Shown here piece after piece: positions 1 to 12,499 of a DNA stretch of 64,000 nt. The stretch's first letter is position 1; each line of letters opens with the position of its first letter. Below the pieces are notes generated by a model. The model made no database searches and was not told the origin of the DNA. It saw only the letters and a list, made by a program, of their open reading frames with translations. This DNA comes from Romanomermis culicivorax. Taxonomy: Eukaryota > Nematoda > Enoplea > Mermithida > Mermithidae. The translations under genes were made by a program, and so were the position numbers. The stretch is from contig CAWUHX010000229.1 of assembly GCA_963922205.1 (NCBI GenBank), forward strand, positions 62,001-126,000. Reading direction: 5' to 3'.

Positions 1-97
1 AATGCCCTGATGGGGCAGAATAAAGAATATGCTTGCTCAGATAGTTCCAAAAAAAGTGGACTAGATATTTTAAGACCTTGGGTTGAAGTTGGTTAAT
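1..97. other. Unassigned flank
   Basis: No gene or repeat recognised in this short stretch before the first tandem repeat. Confidence 0.3.
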
Positions 98-330
98 GTT
101 CCCTGCAGTGGAAAACCCTTTCTACTAAAAAGCACAAAAATACCCTTGTTTATGACCAGGATATTTCCTTGTGGAACGTATACATTGAATTCCCTGAGGT
201 CAAAAACCCCTCCAACTGAAAATCACAAAAATACGCTTTTTTACTCCCCAGATAATTTTTTGCCTAAAGTGGCCACATCCATTGAATCCCCAATGATCCA
301 AATTTTAGCACCCCCAAAATCTCACTAAGG
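98..330. repeat. Degenerate ~92-bp tandem repeat, about 2.5 units
   Basis: Landmarks recur at a spacing of 91-97 bp: a TTCCCTG-type start (98, 190, and a diverged one near 285), CACAAAAATAC (133 and 224) and ATTGAATYCCC (184 and 281). The open frame running through it on the plus strand is repetitive and is probably not a protein gene. Units are diverged, so this is an old local amplification. Confidence 0.6.
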
Positions 331-1600
331 CTACCAGTTCTATTAAAACTGTAAAAAAGTCTGGGACTGCAGAACATTATCCTGCAAAAAATTATTTTTT
401 TGAAGCCTTAAGAATTATACAACAAAATTATCAAATTTTGCAGTTCCTCCGTTTTTGGGCCACTGTGTGAATTCTGTGGATAGCCAGCATTTTTTTCATG
501 ATTACATGGTGGCAGAGTCAGCATTGTGAAGGGATGCATTATCAGTTTATCAAACAGTTCATAAGTCGTCCAAGAAATTTAGAACCAGTAGAAAAATTTG
601 GTGATCATGCTAAGCTAGAAGAAATAGTAACATATCAAAAAACCTAAGATGATAAAGTTAAAAAGTTTCATGGAATATGCTGAAAAAGGTTCAAACTGTT
701 GTGCACGTCTTGTGGGCATTTTCTCAGCAAATTAGTACTTCCATCAAAAACTAATGTCTAACAAATTTATTGTCGGAGAAAAATTAATCATTTTCCTACA
801 CTGTGGAGGATGAACTCGAAATAATAAGGAATGTCAAATGATTGATTTCCCTATGGGATTTAGGAAATACAAATGGACAAATACAATATTCCAAAAGAGA
901 CATGCATTTCTGAGTATTAAAACTTTAGGATAAAATGTGACCAATATGCATAAAATAGCACCTAAAAAGAAATTTATGAAGTAATTCAAGGGTTTATGCA
1001 CACAGGATGGTGTTTTCAATCTGGCATTGGGTGTCACATCCTTTGTCAAAAAATCAATAATTCTCAGATAATTTTTGTACTTGTGAATCTGTTTTATGTT
1101 TTGCTGAGTCAATCCAATTCTTAAAAAACTATCCATCCATCAAAAAGCATGTTCTAAGCTTTCGGTTTGTCAGGCACTGTCTTTTTCAGACCTTCCCATG
1201 GAAAAGTGACTTATTTGAAGTCTTGAACAGTCAGAAACTAACTATTGATACATGGTTTCATTTCTAATTTGCAGACAGAAAAAGTAATGGGCAGCACTTT
1301 TTTGAAATCCTATTCTGGACACCGTTTTTCCCCTCAGGCCTCTGCCCCAAATGGAAAAATGGGTCAAAATTTTTTCCCTTTGTTCCGTTGGTAATTTTTT
1401 TGCTTGAAAATTCTCATAGATGCTTTATTTAAGTGTTTTTGAGCTTTTGAAACTATTCTAATAGTTTAGAGCTGTCAATTTATTGAAAATTCAACAAAAA
1501 AAGAAACATTCAAACTTGAAGTCTAATCTGCAAGCTTTGTGGAGCAAATAATCCAGGAAATTATCCAATGCTATAATAAATTTAAGTAACATAAGAAACG
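331..1600. other. No recognisable gene
   Basis: A+T-rich sequence with short open frames only. The minus-strand frame at 834-1136 (100 codons, hydrophobic middle) has no recognisable motif and no splice or composition support, so it is not called as a gene. Confidence 0.4.
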
Positions 1601-1609
1601 GACTGCTAA

Positions 1610-2240
1610 GGCCTCTAGGATGACAGGTGACAGCCCAAAAAAGATGCTAAATCTGTCTGGGGCTAAGCTCTGGAAAATATTCAAGGAATTGACATTCTGT
1701 GAGGCTGGAAAATAAATTTGCAGAACATTTATTTCAAAAATTAGATTGGAATTTTCTGTGTATACAAATTTATCACTTTGAAAAAGCTTTTAAAATCAGT
1801 AATTTAATCGTAAACTTCCACAAATTTGACCAAAACCCTATCAGTAAGAAGAACAGAAATTCTCCAAAAATACTTCCAATAGTCTTCTATCAATTTAAGT
1901 TATCAGAGAAACAGTGGCTTCGAAAAATTTATAGAGTTGACATGTTGATCTTTCTTAAAAAATGGACCAAGGAGAAATCTGAAGCTTCATTAAATATAAA
2001 GATATATTATTGAAGATTCCCAATCAAACATGAAATAATATGTTAAAGATGATGAAAATTGTTAAGGAATTGAGTGGTAATTGAGGATAGACATGCTAAA
2101 AGCTGCATTTTAGCTGTGTAAAAAATGATAATGACTAATAAAGATCTAACCAGTGTGGAGCACAGGAAAACTTTGAGATTTGGACCTTCTGAAATGCACC
2201 AAAATGCATAATTTCTGTGTATGATCCTCAAAATTTCCTT
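1610..2240 (+). repeat. Interspersed repeat, family A, plus-oriented copy
   Basis: This segment aligns by eye with 58,840-59,160 in the same orientation and with 59,560-60,100 in reverse. Shared landmarks are the CCCAAAAAAGATGC block near 1,635, the GAACATTTATTTCAAAAATT block near 1,723, the GACATGTTGATC block near 1,940, the CTTCATTAAATAT block near 1,985 and the AGACATGCTA block near 2,090. No coding capacity is shared between the copies, so it is a non-autonomous repeat. A 5' fragment also lies at 33,690-33,900. Confidence 0.65.
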
Positions 2241-3239
2241 TCCGAAATGAGGAAGGAGCCAAAATGTGTTTTTATTTCACTATTTTTTCTGTAAAAGGCA
2301 CAATTTTGGCAAATATACAGTGATTCTGGATCATATTCTTAGATATAATTGAAAACTGATGAATTCTCCTTATATTTTGAGGCGCACGAGTTTTTTTGCA
2401 CATAGCTAACCCAATTTTAGGCTGTAAAACTAAATTTATGCACCAATTTGCATGGTATGTATTTGTAAATCTGAGAACGCTCTTGATTTCATGAGTCTCC
2501 AATTCAGGACAAACATTAAACAGATAATTGAAAATTTTTTTGCCTAACTCTGAATCTCAAAGGATTTGTATATTTCACAATTTTCTCTAGTGCAAGCCTG
2601 AGAAATACCATCCTGTCTTTCCGTTTATATAATCTAAAACTCATTGAATGTGAATAATTGATTTATCTTCTATTGTTTTTATTTTATTCCGATTTCAAAT
2701 CTTATGAGACTAATTGACATAACAATTTTGAATAAGAAAAAGCATGCTTCCTCTGAGTCAAGATAACAATTTTAAAATCAGCTATAGCATTTAAGAAATT
2801 GGAAGTCTTGACTTGCTTCTAGCAGGGATCAAAGGAACTCAGCTCAAATAAAATGGTCATAAAGCTATTTTCGACAAATTTCAAATCAGTTTCCACATGT
2901 ATGAAACCTCTAATTTAAAGCTAAGAAAATCGAAAGTTCAATCGATTCTGATATGAGATTTACAATTGAGTGATAAGGTGTGAACATGAAGAAATTTTGA
3001 AGTTTCACTTTATTGATGTCAATCTATGGCAAATAAGTTGGAAGGCATCATTTGAAAATTTTTCCAATGCATATGGGCAAAATTATGGCCCAAACGAACA
3101 TTTTGTACTAAATTTGATCAGTTAAAACAACATTCACACTGCAATCGTCACTGAGTCAATCTTCAACTGCAGGGTTATAAGATAATTTGGTCATCAAAAT
3201 TATCACATGTCGATTTTGTACTATTTTGCTTCTTCGGTA
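2241..3239. other. No recognisable gene
   Basis: No motif or repeat assigned. Part of it may be the 3' untranslated end of the decayed transposase to its right (which reads on the minus strand), but the intact relative at 56.5 kb gives no clear match by eye. Confidence 0.3.
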
Positions 3240-5055
3240 AAAATCATTGAGAATCTTTCATGGAAGCCAGCAGATGGTGATGCTGGAAAATCAGAGGCAT
3301 ATACTTACTAGGTCCATGCAAAACAAAGGATTGACAAATATAATTCATTTGAGCATGTAAACTTTCTATGCCTTGTTCCCAAAATGAGCTACATGATTGA
3401 TTTATGTTCATGAAATTTGGCACATGGTCAGTAAGCATGTGCAGCTTTATGGTGGTCGTCCAATCAAGGAACTTCTTGATCATCATTTCTTTTAGGGGCA
3501 AAGCTGGGATATATTGTTGATTTTGACATCACCAAGGAAGCCAGTTTTAGTTGTTAAATTGAAAATTTCACCCAACAGAACTAAAATATAACTTCCTGTG
3601 GTCACTTTGGCTTTTCAGGCATTCAGTCAATATTTGAGGGCCGTTTGTTTCTTTGCTGATCTAGAACATTTGGAAGACATGATTGCCAATGAAAGAGCCA
3701 GAATGGAATGCTGTCAAATCGACTGCCAGAGCAGCCAAGGAAGAAAAACTTCTTCTTCACAGGAACCTTGAGACCTCTCTAAATTTTCTGTCAACTTATC
3801 TGCATGAGTAGAATTTTCATTGAACAATCTTTTGAGAGAAACCAGCTTGTTCTTCAATGTTTCCTTCATATTGTTGTACATCTAAAAATTAGTAGGTACA
3901 AATCATTGAATTAAAACTCACCTGCAGTATACACGATGAATTATTCTGGCCTCTGCATTCAAAAAACCAGAAGTTGTCTGATTTAATAAATGACATTTGA
4001 TGTTGTGTCAAAATGAGTGCACAAACCATATGTGTCATGTTGCCGCATTTTCTGCAATAAAGCCAGTTATTACAGTGTTGCTAGGGAAAAAGGAGAACTC
4101 AAAAAGGAAAATGCTAAATAACATTTCTCAGAAAGTCTAGCAGGCTTAACTTTCGTATCTATGTAGGTGGTAAGCATAGCCATTGTTTCTTGTATACATC
4201 ATAGTCTTCCTTCAAAAACTTGATATCATTGGAGAATTTGTATATATGAGTCAAAATTGCACTTAAGATTAATAGACAAGTTTAGTAAATAAGGAGGGCT
4301 TCTTGTAAAAATAAAAGGATCTCACTGGTTAAAGCTGGGATGGACATTTCTCTACTAAGCATCCTTGCGATTGCCAAGATCAAGCTTGAACTCGTTGGTC
4401 AAGTCAATTTTTTTGGACAAAATCTTGTTTGATGATGTCATTGAACAATCTTAAATGGATATGTAAAACAGGAGGTACGATATTTTCTGGATTTATTAGA
4501 AATAAAGGATATCACACTTGTGAACATATCCATTTTATGGGCAAAATATTCCAAATTTTTGACACATGATTAAGACCACTTGACTTGCAATTTGCAGTTT
4601 AGCCAAGTTGTATCAGGCAAAACAAACATGGGTACAATGATGACAGTTGTTGATGGCCATTGAAATGGGACAGAAACATAGTATCATCGATGAGGAAAAG
4701 CTTGACCTTGTGCTGTTCCAAAATGCCATCAGCCAGTGGATATAGTAAAGTCATTGTATCTTGAATCTATCTCACATGAATGGATAAATGGGTGAAAGCT
4801 GTCCAGATGTTATTGGCTTTGTCTTCACTTCTGTAAAATCCTGTAATTTGGGTATTGTGGTTGCTGTTTAGCTTTATGACATTGATGATAATGAGCATCA
4901 ATTTTGTGGTTTTCCGGCTATTGTCAATGCAAATTGAAATCCACACATTCTTTTCAAATCAGGGATCGTCTTCTGCCTATTTGCATTTTTTGATGGTATC
5001 GGCCCAGCATTCTTCAGTAAAATCAATTAAATTTGAGATGACAAGCAATGGTCTT

Positions 5056-5463
5056 TCAACTTTCTCGTCCCTTTAACCCGTACATTGCTAATCTGGTAAA
5101 AATTACCGGATCATCGTCGCCCTCCAAACGTCCACTTTCGGCGTCCGAATCTTCCGAATTTTGATCTAATGGTGGCAAAATGTATTCGTCATCGTCGCCC
5201 ACAAAATGTCCACTTTCCAAAACATTTTCGTCTAAGTTTACGATGTCAGAATATTCTGATTCGGCGTCCGAATCTTCAAGGCCCTGTGTGGCGCGATAAT
5301 TTGATGGAATTTGCCTTATTTTGGCAGAATTTTCATCTTTTTCTTCTAAGGGAGGCAAAATATATTCATCATTGTCCGATGATATATGATTATAATCGAC
5401 CTCGCCCTCGTCCCTTTCGTCAAATTCATCCGCTAAAATTTGTTCGGCTTTTTGTTTCGCCAT
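5056..5463 (-). CDS. Acidic N-terminal piece of a piggyBac-like transposase (truncated)
   Basis: Starting at the ATG at 5,463 and reading leftward, the frame encodes about 135 residues rich in Asp, Glu and Ser, with a duplicated motif DEYILPPL and a duplicated DSDAES. An acidic, low-complexity leader is usual for piggyBac transposases. The DDD catalytic core is absent: the frame runs straight into the terminal inverted repeat at 5,077 and stops about 20 bases into flanking DNA. A longer upstream open frame exists, but it is hydrophobic and A/T-driven, so the ATG at 5,463 is preferred. A partial relic inside the non-autonomous element, probably without function. Confidence 0.6.
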   Translation of the reverse strand: MAKQKAEQILADEFDERDEGEVDYNHISSDNDEYILPPLEEKDENSAKIRQIPSNYRATQGLEDSDAESEYSDIVNLDENVLESGHFVGDDDEYILPPLDQNSEDSDAESGRLEGDDDPVIFTRLAMYGLKGRES

Positions 5464-5847
5464 CAAAATAAAAATTAAAATTGATTCTAAAACCAAAAAA
5501 ATTAGAAAATCACTAAAAATCGAGTAAACAACCAATTTCGATGAAATAAACAACAATCGACACAAAATTGGGTGAATTTTTGTGATATCCTGCCCGATTT
5601 TCTTATTTGCGCACAAAAATCTAACACGAAGTAGCAGAAAGTGAAAAAATTCCAAAAAAAATCGACCGAAAATTTTCGGTTCGAATTTTTTCGGTGAGCT
5701 ACAGTATACCAGCACGCAAACAAGAGCTTATTAGATGCAGTTTGAACTTGCGAATCGAATGCAATTTACGGCATATCTTCGTTACGCCTAGGTAAAAAGA
5801 TACGGCGATTTTTATTTTGTGTGTGTAAATGAATAGCAATGTAAGGG
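5077..5847 (-). mobile_element. piggyBac-type non-autonomous element, 771 bp, TTAA target duplication
   Basis: Both ends are visible. TTAA at 5,073-5,076 is followed by CCCGTACATTGCTAATC. The reverse complement of the other end reads TTAA (5,848-5,851) followed by CCCTTACATTGCTATTC. TTAA duplication and a short inverted repeat starting CCC are the hallmarks of piggyBac. Removing the element and one TTAA rejoins the flanking transposase pseudogene: 5,852 onwards matches the region just upstream of 5,072 in the relative at 54.25-54.32 kb. Inside is only the first part of an acidic protein, so this looks like an internal deletion derivative needing a transposase supplied in trans. Confidence 0.85.
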
Positions 5848-6000
5848 TTAAGTCAAAAGTATTTTTGTAAATTCCAAATCAGACTTGACCTTGCAATTTG
5901 AAAATTGGGCAATTGATATGCCTACTCAATATTTGAATATGACACATCATGGATGAAAACTGATGCATTCAAGAAATGGGACAAAATTCGATTTTCTTTC

Positions 6001-7440
6001 ATTTCTAAGCACAGAAATCCCAATGCCCTGTACAGAATGGGGTCACAAGACTGGATAATAATATTTCGAATTCCCAAAGTTTGAAATCATAATTGATTGC
6101 ATATTACCAAGTATGATCAAGGAATCTGCCTAAAGAACAAACGACATCCATGATATATTCATGTTTAAAGGCTATCAGTATAAGACAGCACAATATTTTC
6201 CAACTAAGAAGGAGAAATAACATGAACATTTATGAACCATTTAAAATCAGACATTCAAGTGTAAACAAGGGACCCTTGAAGAACAACATGTATAAAATTG
6301 ATCAGCTCATTTCTGATTGAATATGTCTTAACTAGGTGCATTTGAAAGTTCCACATCCAAAAAAATTTTTTCTTGTCAAACAGTGTGTCTGCTACTAAGC
6401 ATTGAACGAAACTAGCAACATAAGTCTTTTTGCAGAATATGCAGGAAACAATCCTTTAAAGTTTAAATTGATTGATTGCTGTTTAAATAGATTGATGACA
6501 AAAAGGAAAAAGGTCTACAAAAACCTATCTTTCTACTTTCATATTCTTTCACACTCATAATTATGTCTACAAATGATTCAAAACTTTCACAGCCACTGAT
6601 TGAAAATTAATTTGAAAAGGCTAGGATGGAAAATTCTGTTCTGCTTTCTTTCTCATTTGTTTAATTTCTGTGTAAAAGAGTTGAATATCAATGCTGGGGC
6701 AGATACTGAGTTTTTCCCTCTTCAGGGGCATGCCAAAGCTACACCATATTGAGTAAATTTTTCTGTATCCATATTCAGAGAAAACATTTACAAAATGGTT
6801 ATTTGAAGCATTAATCAACCTAATATTTTTTTAAGCCACAAAATAACAGGGGCAAAATATCCTACCCTTTCTTTCCCCATGATGTTCATCAACATCAAAT
6901 TTTTAGTTATCTGAAAAGTAGGCGGAACTTAAATCTGAGGAATGACTATTTTGATGTTTGGCAACATCCATCCAAAGGATACATGGTCAAATACTCTTTT
7001 CATCAGCAGAATTTTCCTTCTCCAGTAATATTGAGTTTTGTAAGCTGAGAATTTTGTTTTTTCTTCATTTCCTTCAAATAATTTTTTTGAATAAAGTTTT
7101 TGGTTTTTGATTGTAAAAAAAACTGATTCAAGTGCTGATACTGATTCACACTGTTGAGGTTAAATCTCACTTCAAACTATGATACATGAAAAAGTTCAAA
7201 AACCTTCAAAAATTTTCCTTTAGAAAAAATCTATGACAAATAAATCCAGAGTCTGGTTCCTACTAGCTAAACAGTTTTGTGTTTCAATCCTACAGAAAAA
7301 ATTGGAACAAAAAAAAACAAATCGTGAAATAAAAATGTTTGTTGATTGCATACTTTTCAATGATAGCTCTGTGGACATATGTCATTCAGGTAAAATATAA
7401 GAGTTGAAAAGCTTTGAAACAAATTGACTCAAATAACAGA
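6001..7440. other. No recognisable gene
   Basis: Expected position of the 5' half of the decayed transposase (reading leftward), but no exon could be matched by eye. Short open frames only. Confidence 0.3.
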
Positions 7441-8060
7441 TATTGAATCAACATTTTCTGAAGAGTTGACTCATCAGTAAGGGACTAATGAGGAAGTTGT
7501 TCCAAGTTATGGATGCAGAAGGCTCCACAATTTTAAGAATTCTTGAGCAACCTAAATTAATCATAACTTTGTTCACAATACTTATAGGAGCTTCAGCTGA
7601 GTTATGCTGACCAGTTACGCTCATCCTCAACTCAGCAAACTTTTCACTTTACAACACTTATTCTTTTCACACATGTGATTAGAGTATGAGGATGAAATTG
7701 GATGGCATACCCCCAATACTCGCCATTCCTGCACCCACCAGAGATCACCAATATTCAAGGAATTTACCTGCAGTACCATAGGGAAACCGATGGCCCGGTT
7801 TCCCTCTTGCGCCAGCATGACTTTTCCAGCTGGTGGAGTCTTCTTCCATGGGTACTGCTGCCACCAACTGGGCTACCATCTGATCGCCTGTCTTTTGTTC
7901 TGCCACAGATACTGCCACCCATTACCAATCCATTATCCCCGCTCCACAATCAAACATATATCTCATCATCTTCTCGCCACATGTTGAGACTTGGGTACCC
8001 AGGTAGCAGCCAGGTCTCATTTATAAATTAACACTCTGAAATACCCAGGTACCCGGTGTA
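7441..8060. other. G+C-richer stretch of uncertain coding capacity
   Basis: Composition at about 7,690-8,060 is less A/T-rich than the surroundings and both strands keep open frames. On the minus strand an open frame ends at a good donor (CTGCAG followed by GTAAAT, about 7,770), which could mark an exon, but no family motif is recognisable. At 7,995-8,060 ACCCAGGTA is repeated around an A+T spacer. Most likely part of a mobile element I do not recognise. Confidence 0.25.
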
Positions 8061-8286
8061 AGGCACTAGTTACATTAGTCATATTGGAAAACAAGTTTGT
8101 TTGTACTTTCATTAAATAATCACTATTTTAAATAAGTGTGACCATTACCGTAGATATCCCAGTACTGGAAGTGTTCCAACATCTTCAATGTCCTGTTACC
8201 TTAAATAATGAATGAAATCTCCATTACCTCAAACAGTTTTAATTTTATTTAAAAAAATCATGCCAAGCATACTGTCACTTAGAATG

Positions 8287-8375
8287 CACAACTGAGCCTG
8301 AGCCTAAAGCTGAGTCTAAGCCCAAGTCTAAGCCTGATCTGAATCCTAAGTTTGAGCCTAAGCCTCAAAAAGGAA
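8287..8375 (+). repeat. Degenerate hexamer/dodecamer repeat, GAGCCTAAGCCT type
   Basis: Variants of AAGCCT and GAGCCT recur in phase across about 80 bases. Read on the plus strand this is a Glu/Lys/Pro/Ser-rich open stretch (EPEPKAESKPKSKPD) that stays open to 8,410. It may be a simple repeat or the remnant of a charged linker in a protein. A shorter CCTAAG run is at 15,441-15,461. Confidence 0.5.
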
Positions 8376-8399
8376 TGCCACTTCACATGCTTCCTGTCA

Positions 8400-11300
8400 T
8401 GCTACAGTAAAAAAAAGAATGAATCCATCAAAATTGAATGTGAACAGCTTGCCTGCCTTATGGAAGTGATATTTTCCAATGGACAGGCTGCCAGTGGTGT
8501 TACACCTGCGAACTGAAATCCATGTTACCCATTTATCAGGTGCCTGCTATTTTGGAAATGCTGATTTTAAACCATTTCGTTCTGATCTGTTGCAGAATTA
8601 TTGTTCATTGGAGGATTTGAATCATATGGTTTTATAAATAAACCTTTCGAATGAGTTCAAATTAGAAAATCGTCCTGAAAGTGTTGAATTTTAAATTTCA
8701 AATTTTTTTACAACTTTTGAGATAATTTTTTTTGCAATCAACATGCTTGGTGGCGGTTTCAATTTGAGATTCTGTTTCTTTCCTACCCGAAAAAAGTCCA
8801 AACAGGTAGAAGGAAGGGTGAACCGAGAATTTCAGGGTTTGGCCCCAAAATTTTCCAAACTTGGGGACTCCCCCAAAATCCCAAAAAAGTCGAAAAAAGC
8901 AGAAAATTTCTAAAGTTTTACAAAAAGGCCAAGCCACTTTCTGAAATGTTTTCAAGTTGGTATGACCCAACATTTGGTTATAGGTTTCCACAAAAGTTGA
9001 GGGAATCCCCCCAATTACAGTTACGACTTTTTCTATTATCTGATGAAGTAAAGCATTATTGACCTTCTGAGTTCAGTGCTGACCATATTATGTTCACAAA
9101 AATCAACCTAAAAATCAAAAGTGAACATAAACAAAAATCAACTTTAATGTCAAAATGTAACCATGGTAGGTCAAGGGGTAATGCTCTGCACAATTTCTTC
9201 CAAATCAAGCTGTTTCTTGGAATCTTTTCAACAATTTGATTGAAACTTGAATAATGAAATCAGTGTTGACTGTAACAGCTTGTGAAGCAAGGCCTCACAC
9301 CTTGGGGGGATCAGGAGGAATGGTGCCATACAATGTTGTTGAATTTTGATCATTTGCTGTAATTTTCCAAATTTTTAATTAAAATATTGATGAGTAATGT
9401 ATTTATGGTTCACTCTGACACACTGTGGAGCATGACCACATGTCTTATGGGAGGTAGGGGGTGGGGTACCAGACAATTTCGTTAACATCTGTCTCTTCCT
9501 TTGAACTTTGTAATTTTATTAAATTTGGCTTGAATTTTACAGTATTGACCTTGATCCTTGTTGGACTTGTGTACTGCTCCTATGGCATTTCCTCTCCTGC
9601 TCTCAGGTTTGAAGACTAAAGTATATATCATATCATTTCTTACAATGTGGGTGCTCTCCTTTACAAATCGAAACATGTTTGGGCAAATGCAGACAGCCAC
9701 ACATCTTACAGTTGGCAAAGCATGGATATGTGATATGGTTATTTGTGATATCTTTTCTTCATGTTCCATCTTGTTTTAATATTTTTTGTTTTCTCTGTTG
9801 CAATAAACGTCTTTAGCTATTAGTTCATCAATTTTTCAGGAATTTTCTTAATTTTTATGTATAATGGCCCCTGTTCAAGCATTGAATGGAATTGACCCAA
9901 ACGCAATAGAAGTGGTTGACCTATGTCAGGATGAAACATTGGCTAACAGGTTTGCTGCGAGAAATGGCCTACTGGATGTACCAAGGCTTTGGACAATTGG
10001 CTAATTGTCCACTGTGCACTTTGACACACAATTGTAGGGGCATTATGTTCCAAATGAAGATTCGAAGTATTTACAAGCATTTGAAATTTGAGTGCTCATG
10101 CATGCAATAGTTTTCTGAAGGTATACAGGGTGTATGATTACAGGCATGTCTATTTGGTTATTTTTGAAAACAATTTTTTTGGTCAAATCATCATGATAGG
10201 AAATATCAATGTTTGGAATTTTTGGTAATGTGCCCTGTTCTATGATGTATATATGTATTATGGTAGATTCATCAACTCTATTAAATACACAGATCCCAGT
10301 CATTACATTTGCTGCAATAGTTGAAAAAGATATGCCGCTCAAAACAGGTGGCAGCCTTATTGGTGGTCAAGGAAATGTCACATGGTTCTCACAATTCAAT
10401 ATACTTGGACATCCAAATGTCAAATTGATGAGCTCAAAGATTTTATTTTTTACATGGTGTTGGGCAATAGAAATGAGCATTAAACAGAGACGCAAAGGTT
10501 CGGCTTTGTATTTCTGAAAATTTTATTACCCAATTTGCTACATCTTAAGTTATACCAAATAAAGTATGTTTCTACTTGTAAAAACAGATTCTGATTTTTC
10601 ACTACTGTCAATATGCTACTTATAGGTACATTATCTATTCTATTTACATGCCCTGATCGTTTTTTCGATTGAAAGAAGACAATTAGTGCAAAATGACGTC
10701 TAAAAACCCAGGATTGAAAAGAAGAAAAGCCACAGGGTGACAAATGTGCTGAAAGCTTGGACCCAACATTAGTTTTTCATCTATGTGAAAATATGTATTA
10801 TGTACATCTAACTTTGAACTTTTTTCCAATGTGAAAATATGTATTATTGAAAACATTTAGGATTCTTGAGTAAAAAATTATCTCATATGTACATGTCAGC
10901 CTATCCTAAGGAGACTAAGATTAGGCACTCACCAATGAGGCATTTTCTGGCAAAGAAAATTTGTTTTAAAATGAATACAGCACACCCGGAAAAAATGATA
11001 ATGCTCTCTCTTCAATGCATAGTGCAGTTGCTGGCTTAGACAAGGTCAACCAAGAGCTCTTTGACTTTGGTTTTAGATAAACCATGTAGAATTTCTTTCT
11101 TAGACAAGTGTGTGTCCCTTTTTTGTCAATCATTGATAAGAGACTCTGTTTCAATTTCATTTAACCAATATTTTTGTGTTCTTCCATTGCTATCTGGACT
11201 GTTAAGTTTCTGTAGATTCTTTTTTGCTGGGGCCTTTGCATTGCCACAAGTTTCAAGTACCATATAAATAACTGATGGTATAGCTTATGTATTTCCTCTG

Positions 11301-12380
11301 CTGGCAATGACTTGTCATTATTACTTCTGTCCATTCCTTATCCAAGGTCATCAAGTTCTCAGGAAAGACTATTGGAGGTATTACTATGAGAATTATATAA
11401 ATTTGTTCTATAGCCAACATAAATCATTGTGGAAAGGCATTAATGGTTAATTACAGTTGTGCACTGAAAATGAAAAGAGAAATTTTTGAAATGAAAAGTG
11501 GTATTTTCGTTCATTTTGCTGAATTGGAAAAGAACTGGTTATTCAACTTATAATGGTCATTTAGGCTGCACAGAAAGAAGTTGATAGAGCAAATTTCTAT
11601 GATATACAGTCTGCACAAAAAAGTGTGATTCCATTAGGCACCACAATCAATCACTCATCCTAAGTATCTTGACAAATATTCATTTGAGGTTAAAGATGAC
11701 AAAAAAAATATCGAGATTGTGAAAAGTAAGCTGGGACTACATAATGTTTCTTGATTTACCCCCCCCCCCAAAGTGTAATTGTTTTAATCATTTTTTGGTC
11801 ACATGCAATTTCTTTTAAAAACGGATAGTATTTTTACAATAAGATTCTTGTCTGATTTTTTCAAGAGCTATAGAGAACTTGTGCTACAAATAAGTGATCA
11901 TAAACTCTTCATGGCAGCTATCAATTTTAGTGACTGTCTGAACATCTGTGGTCAACCTGAAGTCAAGCTGCAGCAGGGCCAAAGGATGCATGGTTTCATT
12001 TGTTATGAATGACTTATCTGTTCATATTCATTATTTCTCATCTTAATTTCCTTGTACAATTTTCTAAATTATTCGATATATCTCTTTTTCATAGCTATAT
12101 TTTCTGGTTTGATTCCGTGTTTCATGTTTACTCTATTGCTATAATTTGCTATAGAGAGCTATCTATCAGAGCTCAATCGTTCTGAGGGTAATGATATTTA
12201 CTTAGTTGCTTTACTACTTATAGACTTTTCAGATTAGGGTCAGCTGGGAACTATTCAAACCCTGTATGCCAAACAGGAGCTATGACATTGGATGATGTAC
12301 GTAATACTTCAGAAATGTTGGGAGAACAGGTCCTTCAAGAGCTAGATATCCTAAATCAACAGCTCAATGTACTCAAGATG
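8400..12380. other. Long stretch without a recognisable gene
   Basis: Only short open frames, with no splice-consistent gene model. A weak hint at 9,860-10,110 is recorded among the rejected items. A short run of C lies at 11,760-11,769. Confidence 0.35.
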
Positions 12381-12386
12381 CATATA

Positions 12387-12495
12387 TTTTTGCATTTTGT
12401 GCAAAGAAATTTTTGCATTTTTGTACAAACATTTTTGCATTTTGTGAAAAATTGTGCAAATATTTTTGCATGCATTTTGTGCAAATATTTTTGAT
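12387..12495. repeat. TTTTTGCATTTTGTGCAAA tandem repeat
   Basis: About four imperfect copies of TTTTTGCATTTTGTGCAAA with spacers of 5-15 bases. Each unit holds a partial palindrome (TTTGCA and TGCAAA). The open frame across it is a by-product of the repeat. Confidence 0.6.
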
Positions 12496-12499
12496 AAAT

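Larger units (their letters stand above)
3240..6000 (-). pseudogene. Decayed PHD-finger DDE transposase, split by a piggyBac insertion
   Basis: Read on the minus strand this is a degraded copy of the transposase gene at 48.7-56.5 kb. Matching segments appear in the same order. A region upstream of the first catalytic aspartate spans 5,852-5,900 and 4,990-5,070. The zinc-finger block (CRKCGNMTHMVC, then FFECRGQNN) is at about 3,910-4,070, and a coiled-coil exon at about 3,720-3,880. The C-terminal block at 3,244-3,501 includes KLHMLTDHVP and QGIESLHAQMN, which holds the presumed catalytic glutamate. Frameshifts and stops separate the pieces (for example before the GSFIGNHVF motif), so it cannot make a protein. 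The family is recognised by internal comparison within this window. The superfamily name is not certain. Confidence 0.8.

Noticed and set aside
834..1136. 100-codon minus-strand frame with a hydrophobic stretch
   Set aside because: No motif, no splice context, and composition is typical of random A/T-rich sequence.
5169..5471. 100-codon plus-strand frame inside the piggyBac element
   Set aside because: Antisense shadow of the acidic leader.
7702..8031. 109-codon plus-strand frame rich in Pro, Leu and Ser
   Set aside because: Other frames are equally open because of local G+C; no domain recognised.
9860..10110. Possible second IS1595-like zinc-ribbon relic (ETLANRFAARNGLLDVPRL, then CPLC in another frame)
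   Set aside because: It needs a frameshift, and the expected second cysteine pair and basic tail are not clearly present.
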